Below, piece after piece: positions 61,104 through 64,000 of a DNA stretch of 64,000 bases. Made by a program: the position numbers and the translations under genes. The notes under the pieces were generated by a model. The model had not been told where the DNA came from. It made no database searches and saw only the letters and a list, made by a program, of their open reading frames with translations. Origin of the DNA: Eunapius fragilis (taxonomy: Eukaryota > Porifera > Demospongiae > Spongillida > Spongillidae); the NCBI GenBank assembly GCA_963681505.1, contig OY811975.1, positions 6,067,490-6,131,489 on the forward strand, in the 5' to 3' direction. Position 1 is the first letter of the stretch, and each line of letters starts with the position of its first letter.

Positions 61104-61247
61104 GGTTAGACACTGAAACCGAGGGATCTACGTGATTTAGAATCCCCTCGGGCCCTTAGTAGCGCCCTCGCTACCGCTCGGGACGCTACAGCCCAGGGCC
61201 CTCGGGGATTCTAAATCACGTAGATCCCTCGGTTTCAGTGTCTAACC
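61104..61247. repeat. 144-bp hairpin (right-arm copy)
   Basis: Mirror of 27383-27526. Confidence 0.85.
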
Positions 61248-61309
61248 TATATGTAGGTACTAGTAACGCGCCTACGCGTAGGTGACGATCTATCATTACG
61301 TCTATCCCA

Positions 61310-62540
61310 GAAGAGATCAAACATTTAAAAGATGACTAAACCAAACAAAAAATCAAAGTTCCCAGTCATATCCACTCCAGCAAGTCGAGCCTTATCTCTG
61401 AGTTGGTGAGTACATATCTCAGTTCCTCCCAAAATGCTTAAAATACCATGTAATTGTCTTTTATACTCTGTAACCAAACAGCACGCACAGTCCAACGTGA
61501 TGGACACATGGTACGGAATCCAGGTGTTGCAGGTGCAATATCCGTTTTGAGATGCGCAAATACAGCATCTCGTCTTGGAGAATATTTCAATAACTTTGAT
61601 ATTTCTAATGCTGTATCCAGTGTGTCTCGAAGTATTCTGTTCGTTTTCACTGTGTCTGAAGCAGCAAGGTTCAAAGCATGCCCATAGGAATGGGTATAAG
61701 TAGCTCTCGATTCTTCAGTCAATATCTGTGTCGCTACTCATCTGTGTCTATCATCCATATTAGATGCTCGATCCGTCGTAAATTCATTCGGACCATAGTA
61801 AAATGTGAACCAGCATATCACTCTCAATACTCTCCACAACATAAAGCCCAACAAAATCTTCGTGGAAACATAAACTGATCGTCAACACTACTAAAACAAA
61901 TAAAAACCTGCTCCTTTTTTTTACGAATCAGTCACTTCGTCACCCTTCAATTCATTTTGCAACGTGAGGGCTCGTGTACTTATCGGTTTTACGAGCTAGC
62001 CAGTTCAGCAGTTGAGGTTGTTGAATTGCACTTAGTTAAAACATAAACTGCATGAAGTTGCGGTCACTTTCATCGTCATCTCCACGCAGAACAAAGCAGT
62101 GTCTGGCTTATAACTGTTTTCAGCTATCGTAATTAGGCATTGACGACTGAGTTGCTACTCTTCTGTATGGGCTGTGGACAGCAGGTTACCAATATCCTTT
62201 GTTATCTCTGGCAGTTGTATCATGACTTTAACAGCTCGCTTGTGGACATTAGATTTTTCGTGAGCTCCAAATGCAACAGTTGCATCTGTCCAATTTCTAT
62301 ATCCATTGTCGTAGCAAAAGCTGATCCTTTCAACGTTTCCACTTTGTAAGCTCAACTTTCCTGCACTCATTTAGGTAAAGCAGTACACTCGGTTAATGCA
62401 GCCAAGGCCACTCTTAGGATAATAAAGACTCTCTTCACCACCGTCTTGGTGCCGAACTCACGCATTTGAAAATGGTCATTTGGCTCATTTCCAATAGCTG
62501 GGCAACCTTGTGGGGTAGAAGAATGCAAACAAGAAGCTCC
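61310..62540 (-). pseudogene. hAT transposase remnant (right-arm copy)
   Basis: Mirror of the left-arm remnant with the same stops and frameshifts in every block I compared. The decay therefore happened before the arms were duplicated. Confidence 0.75.
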
Positions 62541-62837
62541 GAAATTCATTATAATATATCCAAAATGCATGCAATGATGGTGCGTCTGGCAGTTTATATA
62601 CAAATACAATACAACTAATCACAACGATTCATATGACACACAAATCAGGAAAGGTCCAACACGCACAATTATTGAGACAGCTTCATATCCAAATGCATTA
62701 GCCACTAAAGCCATGATATATGATGTATTCCTATTGTAGTGGCCGTGAGAAGTAGTTATAGTTGTTACAGTAAGTTATGATTGTCATGAGCGGTTATTGG
62801 TTATGAGATTGGTAACATAACGATTAATAATTTTCCG

Positions 62838-63399
62838 GGCATAAGTACAGTTTAGGTTCCGTAATAGAATTTCATTACAGTACTAAGATTTTGTGGCCAA
62901 ACAATTAGTTTAGACATTCTGAACCCTACGACGGCAAACAAATGCTATTTTACCGTGAGGTTTATCTCTAACACAAACAGTAATGAACACTTACAGTAAT
63001 GAGCGTTTCATTTTTCGCCGGTACTGGTCCCCACCCCTCTTGTAAATTCTCGTTCCAGCTGGGCCTAGTTTAGGTTCAGTGTAAGGGGGATAAGTACATT
63101 GGCTTCCCCCCACTTTCTAACCCTAACCCTGAAGCCAATGTACTTATCCCCCTTACACTGAACCTAAACTAGGCCCAGCTAGAACGAGAATTTACAAGAG
63201 GGGTGTGGACCAGTACCGGCGAAAAATGAAACGCTCATTACTGTAAGTGTTCATTACTGTTTGTGTTAGAGATAAACCTCACGGTAAAATAGCATTTGTT
63301 CGCCGTCGTAGGGTTCAGAATGTCTAAACTAACTGTTTGGCCACGAAATCTTAGTACTGTAATGGATTTCTGTTACGGAACCTAAACTGTACTTATGCC
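62838..63399. mobile_element. Foldback element FB-1 (right-arm copy)
   Basis: Mirror of 25231-25792, with ATTTTCCG flanking as the same target duplication on the other strand. Confidence 0.85.
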
Positions 63400-64000
63400 A
63401 TTTTCCGTTCGGGGAAACTGGTCCAGCCATGGCCTGACCGGCCGGACTGGCTGCTACGGCCCCGAACAACAAATTGCGGTGCTATCTGCACTTACAAGAC
63501 TTCAAGCACACCGTATAAGGAAGTGTACATTAAAGCAGCGCATTTTCAAGGCGAGGGTAATTTCAAGGATACTACACCCTGTACCGAATATCAAGGACTA
63601 TTAGGGCCTTGATAATGGATGCCAGGATTTTCGAGGTTTATCAAGGTTTGTACGAACCCTGTTAGTACATTCATATAAAACGTGCTCACAATGTATAAGT
63701 ATATGTGTCCGCTTACCTGTGAATGATCATGATTACATGAATAAAAATAAGTCCCCCCCCCCACAAGTTTTTATAAATTAATACGGCCATGCAGCAGCCT
63801 AGTCAGACCCTGTCACGTGTGAAAGTTTGCATCATTCATAAAATGAAGTGTGCTTGGGCATGAGACTTGGCATGTCTGGGAGTGTGTCATTTTTATGCAA
63901 TCTTTTTGTACACTAGTTGCAATGGAACACATACTGTAGTACCAGGGTTTTCGCCAGCACCACGCAATTCATTATGGTTTTACACGTTGATACAAATGTA

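Larger units (their letters stand above)
45166..64000. repeat. Giant inverted repeat, right arm (runs off the window)
   Basis: Reverse complement of the left arm. It lacks two 13-bp segments present on the left (near 33435 and 34405) and has four extra bases (TCAC) near 54550. The final bases equal the reverse complement of the sequence at 24630. Confidence 0.95.

Noticed and set aside
24630..64000. Palindrome as a simple single-molecule sequencing chimera (foldback read)
   Set aside because: Not excluded for the assembly as a whole, but three arm-specific indels, central divergence and a non-symmetric spacer of about 1.67 kb do not fit one molecule read twice.

Overview
This is eukaryotic, almost certainly animal, nuclear DNA: a multi-exon gene with GT-AG introns, (CA)n microsatellites, many short inverted-repeat transposons and fossil transposases. 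The very dense ACATGTAC-type palindromic motif in the first 24.6 kb resembles what I recall from marine sponge genomes. That is only an impression; a marine invertebrate, possibly a demosponge, is the most I would say.

Layout. (1) 1-4819: intergenic DNA with microsatellites, a 152-bp tandem duplication, a retroelement ORF remnant and a degenerate repeat field. (2) 4820-19933: one plus-strand gene in eight exons plus a possible 27-nt microexon. It encodes a RING finger with the ligand spacing of TRAF6, three TRAF-type zinc fingers, an unrecognised middle region and a long Ser/Pro/Thr-rich tail, with no visible MATH domain. The pieces join in frame to about 846 residues. Its introns hold a broken piggyBac-like transposase, a poly-C-rich inverted-repeat element and several MITEs. 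(3) 19934-24629: intergenic DNA with a foldback element carrying a nested MITE, a second retroelement remnant and another foldback element. (4) 24630-64000: a giant inverted repeat. The left arm (24630 to about 43495) is mirrored by the right arm (about 45166-64000) around a spacer of about 1.67 kb. The arms are nearly identical; I find three indels (13, 4 and 13 bp), all between 33.4 and 34.5 kb on the left, until divergence rises in the innermost 0.4 kb. The right arm is still matching when the window ends, so its outer end is not seen.

The arms contain no gene I can defend. They hold a decayed hAT (ZMYM/TTF-type) transposase, a 562-bp foldback element with an 8-bp target duplication, hairpin MITEs, tRNA-like (SINE-type) modules, repeats of about 530 bp and 1.2 kb, a G-rich tract and a 679-bp inverted-repeat transposon whose empty site survives in a related repeat copy. 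The spacer is made of rearranged, more diverged copies of arm sequence and contains its own small snap-back hinge. Mirror arithmetic: left + right position = 88630 for left positions below about 33.43 kb, 88643 and then 88639 between there and about 34.4 kb, and 88652 from there to about 43.1 kb.

I see no CRISPR array, operon, rRNA or canonical tRNA gene. The two things most worth attention are the palindrome (real structure or assembly product) and the RING/TRAF-zinc-finger gene with an unusual C-terminal half.
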